A stretch of DNA of 64,000 nucleotides from Macrotis lagotis (Eukaryota > Chordata > Mammalia > Peramelemorphia > Peramelidae), in the NCBI RefSeq assembly GCF_037893015.1, contig NC_133662.1:272774444-272838443 (forward strand). Reading direction: 5' to 3'. The position numbers and the translations under genes were made by a program. Shown piece after piece: positions 11,291 through 21,640 of this stretch. The notes beneath the pieces are model-generated. The model had not been told where the DNA came from. It saw nothing but the letters and a program-made list of their open reading frames with translations, and ran no database searches. Position 1 is the first letter of the stretch. Every line of letters starts with the position of its first letter.

Positions 11291-13850
11291 TCTGTTAAAG
11301 CAGCCAGCTAACGTGCCTGCGTCCTTTCTCCTGTTGGCTTGGAAGCTCCTGGAGGGCAGGGACCCACTGGGCCCTCTCTGGGCAGCCACCTTCAGCTTGG
11401 GTCGCTGGGGGACCTCAAGAAGCTTACTCAACTTCTCTGAGCTCAGGCACCCACCTCTGGGGAAGAACGCCCCGAGCATTTATGTCTCAAACATACAACC
11501 TGCATTCAACAAGAGAAAAACAGGGAAATCTTGGGACAGGATGTCGCGTCAAGTCAAAAACGATGCTTTTCCTCAAACCTTCCAGCCTGGAGAGCCTAGC
11601 TAGCACTCTCCTTCCTTAAAGGAGATTGAAGACGCACAATCTAGGTGGATTCAGACTTTTATTTTGAGACATCTGAGCCCTTTTATTTGGAAAGGTAAAA
11701 GGGTGAGCTCTGCGCCCATGCAGGCGGAAGAATCCAGGCTGTTGGCCACACTGCAGCATGGAGACTGGGGAAAAGCCGGCCCTCAGACCTTCTGGCCTTC
11801 CGATGCACACTCCATGGCACCCGGGGAGCCTAGCTTTCCCAGAGCCCGACGCCCCTGAAACCATGGGGCTGACGCACAGGCCAGAGGAACAGATGGCAAG
11901 GCTAAGCTGGAGAAAATCAATGTGGCCCATCTGTGCCAAGCGGAGGGACCGCCTCAGACTGCCCCTGGAGGCCAGGGGTGCCGTGCTCCACTCTCCTGGG
12001 TTTGGTCTTTCCCCGATGGGCTCAGAACAGCAGGCACTCTGCTGGAAATGCCCCCATGCCAGGGAGACAGCTCCGAGCACCAGGAGAGGGTCAGAAGCGG
12101 ATTCTAGGTCATTTGTCTGACTAACCTTAGTGCCGGTCAATAGTTTGGAAGTGACCTCCATCACAGAGCTGCCCGATCAAAGTCACACTGGGCTTGTTCT
12201 CGGTCCCATTCAGAGCAGTCACAAGTGATTGCCCCTTGTGGGGGAAGGACCTGGGGGAACCCACCCAGGAACCAGGTAGCTTCAGACCACAACAGTCAGG
12301 CTCCTTGGAACCCCAGTCTCAGAGACTCGCCCCTGAGGAAACTGAGGCCCGGCAAGGGGAAGTGCCTTGCTCAAGGTCACATAGGTTGCAGCGAGTGGTA
12401 GTGGTGGAATTTGAACCCAAGACATCTGCCTTTTACCCAAGTTACCCCAAGCCCTGGGATTTAAGTCTTCTCCTCCTAACCCAGAGAGGAATCCAGGGAT
12501 GAGAAAAACAAGATTCCCATAAACACCATTTTTCAGGAAGGCAGCCACAGAAAGCCTGTGGACCATCAGAAGCCCTGCATTAGCAAAGAATGGCAGGACT
12601 GGGCAGCCACCGAGCAGGCCCCTTCCCCTAGGGGACGGCAGAAGTCAGTCAGGAGCAGTGCAATGGGCTGGGGGAACCTGGCAACTTTGGGGAGAGCTGG
12701 GGGGAAGGGGCGTCTTTGAGAGAGTGGACTATCCTGCCCTAAGCCTGTAGATCACTGGGGTCCTTGTCAATGAGAAGGAAGCCCGCCTTCTTTCCTTCAG
12801 CTGCTCCCCCAGTCACCTGGGGAAGTCCTCCAAGCAGAGCCACACGGAGGCCCCCCTGTCCTGGTCTCTGCATGGGCACCTGCCCCTTCCACCAAGGCCC
12901 CTGAAACAGTGGTCATTTGGCTTGTCGGAGGGGAATGTTGGTACTTGGGGCAGGGGGAGCCCACGAGGCAGGACCCTGCCCACTTACTCATGCAAAACCA
13001 GACAAGGATCAACTCCCATTCCGAGGGGCATCAGAAAAAGGGCCAAGTGGGGGAATGCAAAGAAAAGCTCCTCTCTGTTGTGCAGTCAATAATCCTAGAG
13101 CACATCCGAGAAAACTTTCTTCATTTTAAAACACTTTGTCAGTCTCTGAACTGTAACGGAGACGGATCCCAGCGGACCCAGCAACCAGTCCTGTAGGAAG
13201 AGTCCACGGTCTGGAGACGCCTCTGAGAGCAGTCGGCTAATCACCAGCCATCACAGGGACGTCCCCGTGACCCTGGCGACTGACCATCTCTGGGAACGCA
13301 GGGGCTGGGGCCTCCAGGGACTCTGGACTCCCTTCCAGGCCTCGGGACAAGTGCCAGCCGTCCCCAGCTGGGTGGCCTCTCTGTGCCTCAGCTTCTTCTT
13401 TGGTACAATGCAGGCCGGCCGGCCTCGGAGGTCCCTGCCAGGTCCAGGACCCTGACACGACCCTCTAAGGTGCCACCTTCTGCCGCGGCATTCCTTACCT
13501 TCCCCACCACAAACAGCTGAACTGAGGTGGAACAGGAGTCTACACTGGGCATCTGATCAAAGGCGATGGGGGGGGGGGCTTTTCTGCCTTCCCTGCCTCC
13601 GCCCAAGTACCAAGAATCCCCTCCACCAGGCCCAACAACCGGCCTCCAGCCCTCTCTCCTCTTCACAGCTCAAACCACACAAAGATAAGATGCCCGGCTA
13701 ATTGAGTGCCGGGCAAAAGAGCCATATTTTCCTCTTCAGCTTGGGTAGGGGAGGGGGCCGGTCTCAGTTTCCTTGCAACGTGAAGAAGCCACGGGCCACA
13801 TGAGAAGATAACAGCAATCGCCTGATCCCAAATAGGTCGGCATCTCTTTC
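11291..13850. other. Non-coding stretch left of the CpG island
   Basis: If the minus-strand exon at 14.8 kb is real, this is part of its first intron. An old minus-oriented CORE-SINE lies at about 12323-12440 (gaggaaactgaggcccgg, aaggtcacatagg, gaatttgaacccaagac). Two GATA-type agataa sites lie at about 13684 and 13806, close to the island edge. The long frames near 11616-12164 on both strands mirror one another and show no family similarity. Confidence 0.45.
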
Positions 13851-14268
13851 TCCCCTGGCACGGCCCCAAGGACGGGGTGCCCCGTAGCCAGGTGGCCCCT
13901 TTCTGCTCCCAAACAGCCCGGTCTCCCCGCTGCCCACCGGGCCCGGGCCGGGCCGGCCCTGCTCGGCTGGGCACTGCCCTCCCTCTGCGGAGGGGGCTGC
14001 TCAAACTTCCCGGGGCCCCGGCGGGCACAGCACCCCAGCAAGCTGCCCTTCCGTGCCCGGCCGGGGCTGGACGATGCCGCCTCGGGGCTCCCGCTGGCCC
14101 CCAACACCTCCCCGACCCCCCAGCCCGCAGGTCTTGCCTCAGCTCGCGAGGTGTGTGTCCGCCTGTGACCAGCGTCGTAAACCGGGGGGCGGGGGGCGAG
14201 GGGAATGGGGGGGAGGGGAAGGGGAGGGGGAAGGGGGCCCTCGCTGAGCCGGGGGGGGGGGGCATGGC

Positions 14269-14396
14269 TAGCCTGGGGGTGGCCAGGCTGGGGGTGGCCA
14301 GTGGGGGGTGGCCAGGCTGGGGGTGGTCACCCGGGGGGCCAGTGGGGGGATGGCCAGCCCGGGGGGCCAGTGGGGGGGTGGCCAGCCCGGGGGGCT
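14269..14396. repeat. G-rich minisatellite
   Basis: Tandem units built from ggccaggctgggggt and ggccagcccgggggg plus ccagtgggggg, four to six in a row. With the neighbouring G runs at 14183-14262 this gives many four-run G blocks on the plus strand. It sits about 370 bases inside the presumed first intron. Confidence 0.8.
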
Positions 14397-14843
14397 CAGC
14401 CTTGGGGGGGGCCGGCCCTCCGCCCGGAGCTGTCAAGATGCAGCACCGACGTGGGGGCGGGGAGGGGCAGACTGAGACAAGTTGGGGCGCCCCTGTCTGG
14501 GGGTGCTGGGGGCCGGGCCGGGGCCCCCCCGGGGGCCGCGGCGGCTTCGGCGCCCAAGCCTGGCAGCGCCCGCGGCCCCGGGGGGACACCCCACGGAGGA
14601 GCACCCCGCGGGGGCCACCCCACGGGCCGCTGCGCCCGGGCCGGCGGAGGCCGGACTCGAGCCCGGGTGCCCGCTCCCACGCGCGCCCCGCCCCGCCCCC
14701 CGCGGAGCCCACGCGCGGACCCCCCGGGCCCGCGCCGGGAGCGCGCGTGGGAGCCCGTCACTCACCGTCCCCGAAGGCCACGCGGCGCGGCCGCCATGAG
14801 CGCCGGCCCCACTCCGCTCCGGCCCCGCGGAGCCCCGCGCCCC

Positions 14844-14845
<2 letters not shown>

Positions 14846-14887
<42 letters not shown>
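14846..14887 (-). repeat. Uninterrupted (CGG)14 triplet repeat in presumed 5' leader
   Basis: Fourteen perfect GCC units on the plus strand, which is GGC/CGG on the minus strand. The run ends 48 bases upstream of the minus-strand ATG. CGG repeats in 5' leaders of CpG-island genes (FMR1 is the classic case) are length-variable and structure-forming. This length is in the stable range for such loci. Confidence 0.85.
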
Positions 14888-14981
14888 CGACTGCCCGGCG
14901 GCCCCGCGCCCGCGCCCGCGCCCTCCGCCCGCCCGTGCCCGCGCCCCCGCCCCCGCCCCGCCCCGCCCCCGGGGCGGGGCC

Positions 14982-14989
14982 TGACGTCA
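14982..14989. promoter_or_regulatory. CRE palindrome TGACGTCA
   Basis: A perfect 8-bp CREB/ATF site within the island, between GC boxes and about 190 bases upstream of the minus-strand ATG. This is a typical proximal position for functional CREs. Confidence 0.7.
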
Positions 14990-15170
14990 CGGCGCGGGGA
15001 CGCGCCCCCGGGGCCCGTGCGCACGCGCACTCGCCTCGTCCTGCCCCCGGCCGGCTCCAGGCCGCAGCGTCCTCCTGCCGCAGCTCCGGGCCCGGTGGCC
15101 TCGGCGCGAGAGCCGGGGGCCCGGGGGCGGGGCCTGGGGGCGGGAGGCGGGGCCGGGGCCGGGCGGGGGG

Positions 15171-15467
15171 CTCCTATTGGAGCGGAGCTGGCGCGGAGGC
15201 CTCTGGGGGCGGGCCCGTGGGCGGGGCTTTCGCGGCCAGCAGCCCTGCGGCAGGCCAGGCCCGGGCGGCCGGAGGCGGGCTCGGGCGCTCGGGGGGGCGG
15301 GGCGGGGGCGTGCCGCTGCGCTCCTATTGGGCCTGAGCTGGCCTCGGAGGTGGGGCTTTGTGGGCGGGGCCCTGCGGCAACCCGGGCTAGAGTCGTCAAA
15401 GGAGGAGCCTGGCGGCCGGGAGGCGGGCGCTGGGCGGGGCGGGAGAGAGATGCCGCGCTCCTATTGG
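15171..15467 (-). promoter_or_regulatory. Three inverted CCAAT boxes in a repeated promoter module
   Basis: The identical 10-mer ctcctattgg occurs at 15171-15180, 15321-15330 and 15458-15467, which is CCAATAGGAG on the minus strand, a good NF-Y core. Each copy is followed on the plus strand by a similar order of parts: gctgg, a gtgggcgg GC box, a ccctgcggca block (15245, 15369, 15520) and more GC boxes. The spacing is 150 and 137 bases, so this looks like a diverged three-copy tandem duplication of a CCAAT/GC-box unit. It lies upstream of the presumed minus-strand start. Confidence 0.75.
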
Positions 15468-15780
15468 CTGCAGGCTGGCCGGGGGCGGACCCGTGGGCGG
15501 AGCTCCCCGGCCGTCAACCCTGCGGCAGCCTAGCCCCAGAGGCCTGGGCGGGGCCGAGCCCCGAGGGGCGGGGCCATGGCCACGGGTGTGGGCGGGGCTT
15601 CCGCAGGACGGGACCCTTGCCCCACCCCCACCCCACCCCCGCGAGGGCCAGCCTCCGTGTCGGGGCGCAGCGGGCGGGCCCGGGGGAGCCGCGGCCCGCT
15701 GTGGGACCCCGGGAGCCGCCGGCGCCCACCCGGGTCCCACCTGCGGCGGCGCCTGTGCCGAGGAGCTGCGGGAAGGCCAA

Positions 15781-17120
15781 GGCCAAGCTCAGAGCCAGCT
15801 GCATCGACTCAGGCCAAGACACCCAGGAGCCAAGACACGGAAGTGACTCGGCCAAGGCCACATGGCAACTTAGTGGAAGAGCGGGCCCTGGGCCCTTTTG
15901 GGCTGCCAGTGGGGCCCAGTGATGGGCATCAGGGTCCCCGGCAGCCAAGGACGGGCCAGGATGGGAGACAGCAAGTCGCGTACGCCGAAGGACGATGAGC
16001 TTTGCTCAGGACCGGAGCCAGGGCCACCTTCCCCAGGAAGCCCTCTTTACCCAGCTGTTGGAGCTCTCCCCTTGCAAGGGGTCCCCGGCTGTGCTCCCCA
16101 AAACAGAAGCCTCTGGGAGGATTGGCTGTCCTGCCTTAGAGAGGAGCAGGAGATCCTTCAGAGGTGTTGACATGAGCTTCCTGAGCTCCCCCTCCGCCCC
16201 CTGAGGTCTCTGTCCACTCAAGCTTTGGGTCCTCTAAGGGCTCCCACCCCCTGCCTAGCCCCTCTGGGCCATTCTCCTCCAGCACTCACCTCCTAGGCCC
16301 CAATTGCCCTGAAAAGTGAAAGGATTGCGTAAGTATGGAATGGATGGAGTGGAGAAAAGGAAGACCCTAAGGCTGGTCTTAGCCGGATGAAGCTAAGCCG
16401 AGGTCAAGAGCCCAGCTGCAGCCGGGCTGGGCCAGGCTGAGGCCTCTCCCAACTCTCTCCAGCTGCCCCAGCTGGAGATTCCACTGGGCCCAGCGCCTCA
16501 TGTCCCAGGTGGGACAGACGCTGCCTGGGCCGGGCTCCCAGACAGCTGCCGGCAAAGACGGTGGAGGCTGGGCCAGGACTTCTTTTTGAAGGGTGAGCAG
16601 CTTCTGAAATCCAACATCAATCCTAGGGTGTCTGTCCCAAGGTCACGAGTAAATTAGGGTCCACACCCTCCTGGTTGGCTCCTCCCAGCCTCTGGAAGAG
16701 CTTTATGGACACCAGGGAGTGAACTCCTCATGGAACAGAAAGAGAGAGAGGAGAGCCACAGAAACTGGGAAAGAAGGAAGGCCAGACTCAGACCCAAGCT
16801 TGACGGCCATCCTTCGATTAGCAAAGAGACAGGCAGATTTGATAAGAATGAAACAGAAAACGCCATTCGGGTTGCCCCAGGATTCTGTCTTCCAAGAGCT
16901 TTTTCTCAGGGTCTGTGCAGCGGGGCTGCCAGGGCCCACCTCCCCTCTCCAACTGCGTCAGAATCCCATCTGGTCACATTCTCCTCAGAACCCAGGAGAA
17001 TGGGAGCTTCTTGGAGCCAAGTGCTGCCCCTACTCCTCATGTGACTAGAGGGACTAGGCAGGGGCAAGTGGTGGAGATAGGGGGTGAGGGAGGACTGGAG
17101 GTCCTGCCTCCCTTGCACTG
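15781..17120. other. Non-coding stretch right of the CpG island
   Basis: A minus-oriented CORE-SINE remnant may lie at about 15800-15890 (gactcggccaaggccacatgg). No exon is supported. The frames at 15898-16220 and 16654-17196 overlap on both strands and match nothing I know. Confidence 0.4.
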
Positions 17121-17124
17121 GTCA

Positions 17125-17265
17125 AAATCTCTGAGCCTATTGTGTGTGACCCTGGGAAAGTCCCTGTTTACCTCAATTTCCTCAATTGTGAAATAGGGAT
17201 AATGATAGTAGCTACCTTAAAAGGTGGCTGTGAGGATCAGATAATCTCATATTTGTAAAAAGTAC
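17125..17265 (+). mobile_element. CORE-type SINE, diverged
   Basis: Contains gtgtgaccctgggaaagtcc, ctcaatttcctcaattgtgaaatagggataat and gtggctgtgaggatcagataat, the 3' two-thirds of a MAR1/MIR-like SINE. Confidence 0.6.
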
Positions 17266-17454
17266 TTGGGACACAGTGTCTGACATGGAGGGATGCTCTA
17301 CACATACCTGCTCCCCTCCCTGTGCCCTGGGGAGCAGTTCCCCAAAGCTCCTGCAGCTTCTGGACACCAGGCTCTCCCTCTTCTCCTGCCTCCTTTCTGG
17401 GTCTGCCCGAGCCTGGAATGCCCTCACTCCTTCTTGGTTCCTTCCCCAACTGAT

Positions 17455-17575
17455 CAGCTCCAATCTGTCTGGGAGCTCGGAAGGCAGGGACTGTCTCTTG
17501 ACTTGCTTTGTTTTCCCAGAGCATAGCCCAGGACCAGCACACAGCAGATGCCCAGTGATTGTTGACACACTTGAG
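17455..17575 (+). mobile_element. L2 LINE 3' end
   Basis: The order tgggagctcggaaggcaggg, actgtctcttg, ttttcccagagcatagcc, cagcacacagcagatgcccag follows the L2 3' terminus (gagggcagggactgtct ... cctggcacatagtaggtgc). Non-coding and old. Confidence 0.6.
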
Positions 17576-18474
17576 ACAGTTAGCCTCCATGGTTGCTGAG
17601 GTCCCTCCTCACTCTGGATCTGGGATCCCTCCCTTCTTCTCTGAGATGCCCTCCTGCCCTCCAGTCATGGCCCACGTGGGCTGCTCTCTGGGGTCCTGTG
17701 CCCCAAAGAAACTTGCTCTGGTCACCCAGAGCAGACATTTCAGGAAGGCATCCCCATCATTGGGCTTAGTAGGGGAACAGAGTTTGGAAGCCACCCAGAT
17801 TGGAAGCTGGGCCTTCCTCTCTTCAAGAACTGGTCGTGCTTTCATAATGTCCCCCTCTCATATTCTGTTTGTGCTCCACAGAGAGAGTGTAAACACTCCC
17901 CAGCACAGTGTACACGAGAACCACCAACTAAAATCCATCAAAGAAATCCCTGCTGATGCTTCACAAAGAGCTTGGCAAGCCAGAGTTGAGGGTGCTTTAT
18001 GTCACTACCGTCAACTTGACAAGTTTATCTTTTAAGCAAAACACCAGTGAGAAGGACGGAGGGTGCTCCAGAGTTTTATTACTGAAGGGGATGAGGCAGT
18101 GACCTAACTCATCTTCTGCATTCCACAGGACCTTGTGCAGAGGAGGAGCGTGCCCTGGAGGGAATGTCCGTTCCTGCTGGGAGGCCCAACAAAACAGCCA
18201 TTACCTCCTACCCTCAGTTAGGCATCTACCTTTCCCCCCACTCTCCTGTGACTCCAAGAAGCTGGATCATGGACAGGGGGCTCAACCAGGGAAAATAATT
18301 TCAGTGGCCAGGCTGAACCAGGTAGAGGGTAACCAACAGGCCTTAGACCTGTTGGTGAGTAAGGGCAGGGAGAGGGGAGGGGTGGTCCTCCCCAAGCATG
18401 TGAAGACTTCTCTTGGTAGAAGGGGCAGATAAGAACAGTGGCCACCTAGAGGGCTAAAGCAACTTCTGGGGAGG

Positions 18475-18665
18475 CTTAGAGCTTGGTCAGACATCAACGA
18501 TTTCAAGGTCATCTGCTGCATCCCAGGTCACTGCCAATCATCCTGATCTTTGTTCTGCCACTGGACCTTGATGACTGTGGAAGACAGAGTGAAGACAAAG
18601 ACTGTGTGGCTCAGGCCTCACTTCTCTCCAGTCCAGGAGCAAGTCAAGACACCACCTGTGACATC
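18475..18665 (+). mobile_element. Marsupial interspersed repeat, class unresolved
   Basis: The string gccactggaccttgatgac, then gtggaagacagagtgaag and a cacttctctcc block, shares a skeleton with the copy at 32.16-32.35 kb (gccactggacccagatgg, agaagaaagtgagg, cctcactcc). I recall similar sequence as repeated in marsupial genomes but cannot assign its class. Confidence 0.5.
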
Positions 18666-18689
18666 ATTTATCCTCTTTGAAAATGAAAA

Positions 18690-18975
18690 ATAAACAGTAG
18701 GTGCTTAATAAATGTATGTTCCATGTCTGATCTATCCCCCATTCCATTATAATCTCTTTGAGAGCAGGTGCTCTTTTCTCTTTCTTTGTATCCACAAGGC
18801 TTAGCACCCAGTAGGAGCTTAATCAATATTTGTTGACTGACTGACCAATCCCTGGACTCGATCATCTCTTGGGGACAAGGTTCACTTGCTTTTTGTCTTT
18901 CTATTTCCAACATTTCATAAAGTATCTGGCATACAGTAGGCACTTCATAAATGCTGGATAATGAATTGATTGACA
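18690..18975 (+). mobile_element. Two L2 LINE 3' ends in tandem
   Basis: The first copy shows ctctttgagagcaggtgctc, tttgtatccacaaggcttagc, acccagtaggagcttaatc and attgactga-type ending (to about 18845). The second shows ctcttggggacaaggttc, tctggcatacagtaggcac and ttcataaatgctgg (to about 18975). Both are classic L2 3' terminal sequence. A further caacagtaggtgcttaataaatg-like piece precedes them. Confidence 0.75.
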
Positions 18976-19018
18976 TTATTTAAGAGAATGACTCTGTCCT
19001 TTTAGAAGACACTTGGTG

Positions 19019-19282
19019 AGGGGTGGCTAGGTGGCACAGTGGATAAAACACTGGCCCTGGAGTCAGGAGTACCTGAGTTCAAATCCAGCCTCAGATACTT
19101 AATAATTACCTAGCTATGTAGCCTTGGGCAAGCTACTTGACCCCATTGCCTTGCAAAAACCTTAAAGAAGAAGAAGAAGAAGAAGAAGAAGAAGAAGAAG
19201 AAGAAGAAGAAGAAGAAGAAGAAGAAGAAGAAGAAGAAGAAGAAGAAGAAGAAGAAGAAGAAGAAGAAAGAAGGAAGAAGAA
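19019..19282 (+). mobile_element. Marsupial SINE with GAA-expanded tail and intact target-site duplication
   Basis: Full head ggggtggctaggtggcac, box-B-like gagttcaaatccagcc, cttaataattacctagc and ccttgcaaaaacctt. The tail runs straight into a GAA tract. A perfect 13-bp target-site duplication, aagacacttggtg, flanks the whole unit at 19006-19018 and 19283-19295. This shows that the triplet tract belongs to the insertion. Confidence 0.95.
19165..19266 (+). repeat. Pure (AAG)34, i.e. GAA/TTC triplet tract
   Basis: Thirty-four perfect AAG units, then about 16 bases of imperfect purine repeat up to the target-site duplication. The Glu-rich plus frame and Ser-rich minus frame across it are artefacts. 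Long GAA/TTC tracts can fold into triplex DNA. Confidence 0.95.
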
Positions 19283-19745
19283 AAGACACTTGGTGCTGCT
19301 CTGGATCTCCACCTCCATCAGAACCTCTTCTGTACAGCTTCTACCAGGGAGTTGGCCCTTTTCTGGGTCTGCCCCCTTGAAAGCAGGCTGGGCTTCCTTC
19401 GATGACAGCCATCAATCAGACCATTCCTGGAGCTTTTTTAGCAGAAGCTGGAAGACTCTTGTCATTGATGCAGAGGGGATCCTCCCTCAGGTCTAGGCTG
19501 GCTAAGGGGCCTCCCAGAGGTGCTAGGAGAGGGGAAATGAAACAGCCTCTGGGCTCTAGGCTCCCCAAATCAGCCCCAGGAGCTTCTGTAAGATCCAAGG
19601 TATAAAGATCAGAAGCGTTCCTTCCCTACCCTCTGCTCAGGAGATCAGGGACCTGGGGCCATCTCAGGAAAGTCAGCCACTTCTGGAGATGCTAAGTGGA
19701 GTGGGAGGGGAACTACTCTCCCCTCCATCCTTACTGACCTCCCTA

Positions 19746-19796
19746 GGCAAGCATTTCTCTGAGCTGCAATGAGTCATGGAAGGCCATGGCCAGATG
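19746..19796 (+). repeat. 51-bp exact duplicate, copy 1
   Basis: Identical over all 51 bases to 22867-22917, in the same orientation. It contains an AP-1-type TGAGTCA and a ggccatggcc palindrome. Homology ends sharply on both sides. The repeat family, if any, is not recognised. Confidence 0.9.
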
Positions 19797-20639
19797 TTCA
19801 TCTCAGGCATTGGTCCTAATCCTTGGGCCCCTCATCACTTCCCAATTCTTGTCATCTCTCTGAGACAGGGTCTTCGGTCTCTGCCTTCCACCCATTTGGT
19901 TCAGTCACCCCAGGCTGTGGTAGGGATGCTGATAGCCCCCTGCAATCCCTGGATATTCAGTGAAACAGATGCCAAGGTCCAATCCACTGTACCTCCGGGT
20001 ATCAGTCATGGGTCAGGAAGACCTCCAGGACCCACAGGACCAGTGCATCCCTGGTCCATGCATGCAGGAGATTGTCTGCCAGAACTGGCCCCCTAGGATA
20101 AGCTGCCATCCTTCCACAGAAGCTCTGCCTGCAGGACCGCCCAGCAACTTTAGTAAGGGATGCTGGGCTGGCCTCAGGAGCTGTGCCGCTGCTCAATTCA
20201 TGCTTCCTTGTGTCATGTAGAAATGATGGTCTCCTAAGAGGCCAACCTGAGTTTATTAAAGTGGCAGAGTGTGCCAGGGGACCTTGCCATGGCTCCACGA
20301 TCACATCCAGATTCCTCGCTCATCAAAACCTGCATCAATGAGCTGCTCTGAACTGGAGACAGAGAAAAATCTGATAATGGACATGAGAGACACAGTAGCC
20401 TAGGGCAAGGGACACAGGCTGGCCTCAGAATCCAGCAGACCTGGGGTCGAGTCCTGTTTCTGAGGAAGAAGGTGGCCCTATCATCCTCTCAGGGCCCCCA
20501 GGGTTAGCTGAGACCCTTGCTAACTAACCTGCACCATTTCTGATGAGCAAAGTTCACATTAGCCCTTCCCTGCAATGATGAAATCACAAGTCTGAATGCC
20601 GAATAATAATATATGAGTGATTCATAGGTTCATACTGGA

Positions 20640-20770
20640 GCTGGGGACCTTCAAGGCCATCTTATTCAAGTCCCATATTTTACAGAGGAGGAAACTGAGG
20701 CTCATCAACATTAAATGACTCACCCAAGGCCATACGTGGAGTGAGAGGATTTGAATTCACTCCAATTTCA
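20640..20770 (-). mobile_element. CORE-type SINE, reverse orientation
   Basis: Plus-strand order is tactggagctggggacctt, catcttattcaagtcccat, ttttacagaggaggaaactg, aggccatacgtgg and gatttgaattcactcc. A similar copy lies at about 21465-21640. Confidence 0.6.
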
Positions 20771-21464
20771 ACATTCCAACCATTCTGACTCCCAAGCTAT
20801 CACTCTCTCCTGTATCCTCCAAGTGCTGAAATCAACCTGGAGACCTACAGATCAAATGGGAGCCAGCCTTACCCTCAGGAGCCTGCAGTCTGCCTGGGGA
20901 GATATCCAAAGGAGAGGGTGGGAGGAGGCAGTCCAAGGAGAAGAAAGCTTTTAAAAGCCATTAGATTCCAGGGGTGGACTCAGGCCATGCAAGTGGGAGG
21001 TGAAAGTCATGGACAGGTCTCAGACCTGTGGGCCTAGAGAAGAGAGGATGTGTGATGCTGAAAACAATGGTGGGAGCAGCCAGATGGGCCAAGGGGACCC
21101 CAGAGATTTTCCCTAAAGGCCATAATAAGCCACTGAAAACTGTGGAGCCAACATGAAATGGGCAAGGCCAGAATTGGGTAGGGCTGGTGAGGCAGCTTTT
21201 TGGAGATGGGTAAGTCAAGGGAAGAAAGGAGGCCACAGACCTAGATCCCTTCTGTGAAAGTTCACAAGCTACCTTCCATTTCTGGCTTATTCCCCAACTT
21301 TTCACTTACTTTGGTCAGCCAAGGACTCCCCTCAGAGCTCTTGGAGTGACCATGGGAAGTTATGGGGTTTTCTTAGTACTGGCACCAATGTGTTCCCCCA
21401 TGATGATCCATTACCCACCAAAGCTCTCCATCGTATAGGAACAACCCACATCTTCCTAGGATTC

Positions 21465-21640
21465 TAGATCTGTCCAGTGCTGGAAGAACCCTCAGGGGTC
21501 AGAGTCCAACTCCCTCTTTTTTAGAGATGAGAAAACTGAGGCCCAGGGAATAGAAGTCACTTGGGTTCTAAACAGCAGAAAAGAGATTTGAATTGGAAGC
21601 CCTTGAACTCCATATCCAGTCCTCTTTCCCTGGGGCACTG
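21465..21640 (-). mobile_element. CORE-type SINE, reverse orientation
   Basis: Contains tccagtgctggaagaaccct, caactccctc, agagatgagaaaactgaggc and gagatttgaattggaag. Same layout as the copy at 20.64 kb. Confidence 0.6.

Larger units (their letters stand above)
14766..14990 (-). other. Probable first exon of an unidentified minus-strand gene
   Basis: On the minus strand an ATG at 14797-14795 is followed by ten full codons (MAAAPRGLRG) and two more bases. A consensus donor GTGAGT begins immediately after 14766, so the intron would be phase 2. The ATG has G at +4 but C at -3, so its context is only moderate. Upstream lie the CGG run (14846-14887) and the CRE, which places the likely start of transcription near 14.9-15.0 kb; the right-hand bound given is an estimate. 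The next exon is not recognised in the 14.7 kb downstream, so intron 1 is long. Caveats: the frame ending ...RRVAFGD across the same donor is also open upstream, and on the plus strand an ATG at 14796 in strong context (gccgccATGA) opens a 62-codon proline-rich frame. I do not recognise the gene. Confidence 0.6.
13850..15780. promoter_or_regulatory. CpG island promoter region
   Basis: Continuous very high GC with dense undepleted CpG, in sharp contrast to the CpG-poor DNA on both sides. It contains GC boxes (ggggcggggc) throughout 14.95-15.61 kb, a full CRE palindrome at 14982-14989, three inverted CCAAT boxes, a CGG/CCG triplet run and a splice donor preceded by an ATG. No TATA box is visible, as is typical of CpG-island promoters with dispersed starts. 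The orientation of the CCAAT boxes and the donor both point to transcription on the minus strand. Stop-free frames through the whole island, the longest 681 codons, are a by-product of base composition. Confidence 0.9.

Noticed and set aside
13663-14712. 349-codon minus-strand frame left of the first-exon donor
   Set aside because: It lies wholly within the presumed intron, is Pro/Gly-rich and overlaps the minisatellite. No family similarity.
13877-15922. 681-codon open frame across the CpG island
   Set aside because: GC-rich DNA lacks stop codons by chance. All three frames on both strands are open over much of the island and the product is low-complexity Pro/Gly/Arg/Ala.
19133-19496. Poly-Glu / poly-Ser proteins
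   Set aside because: Translation of the GAA tract in the SINE tail.
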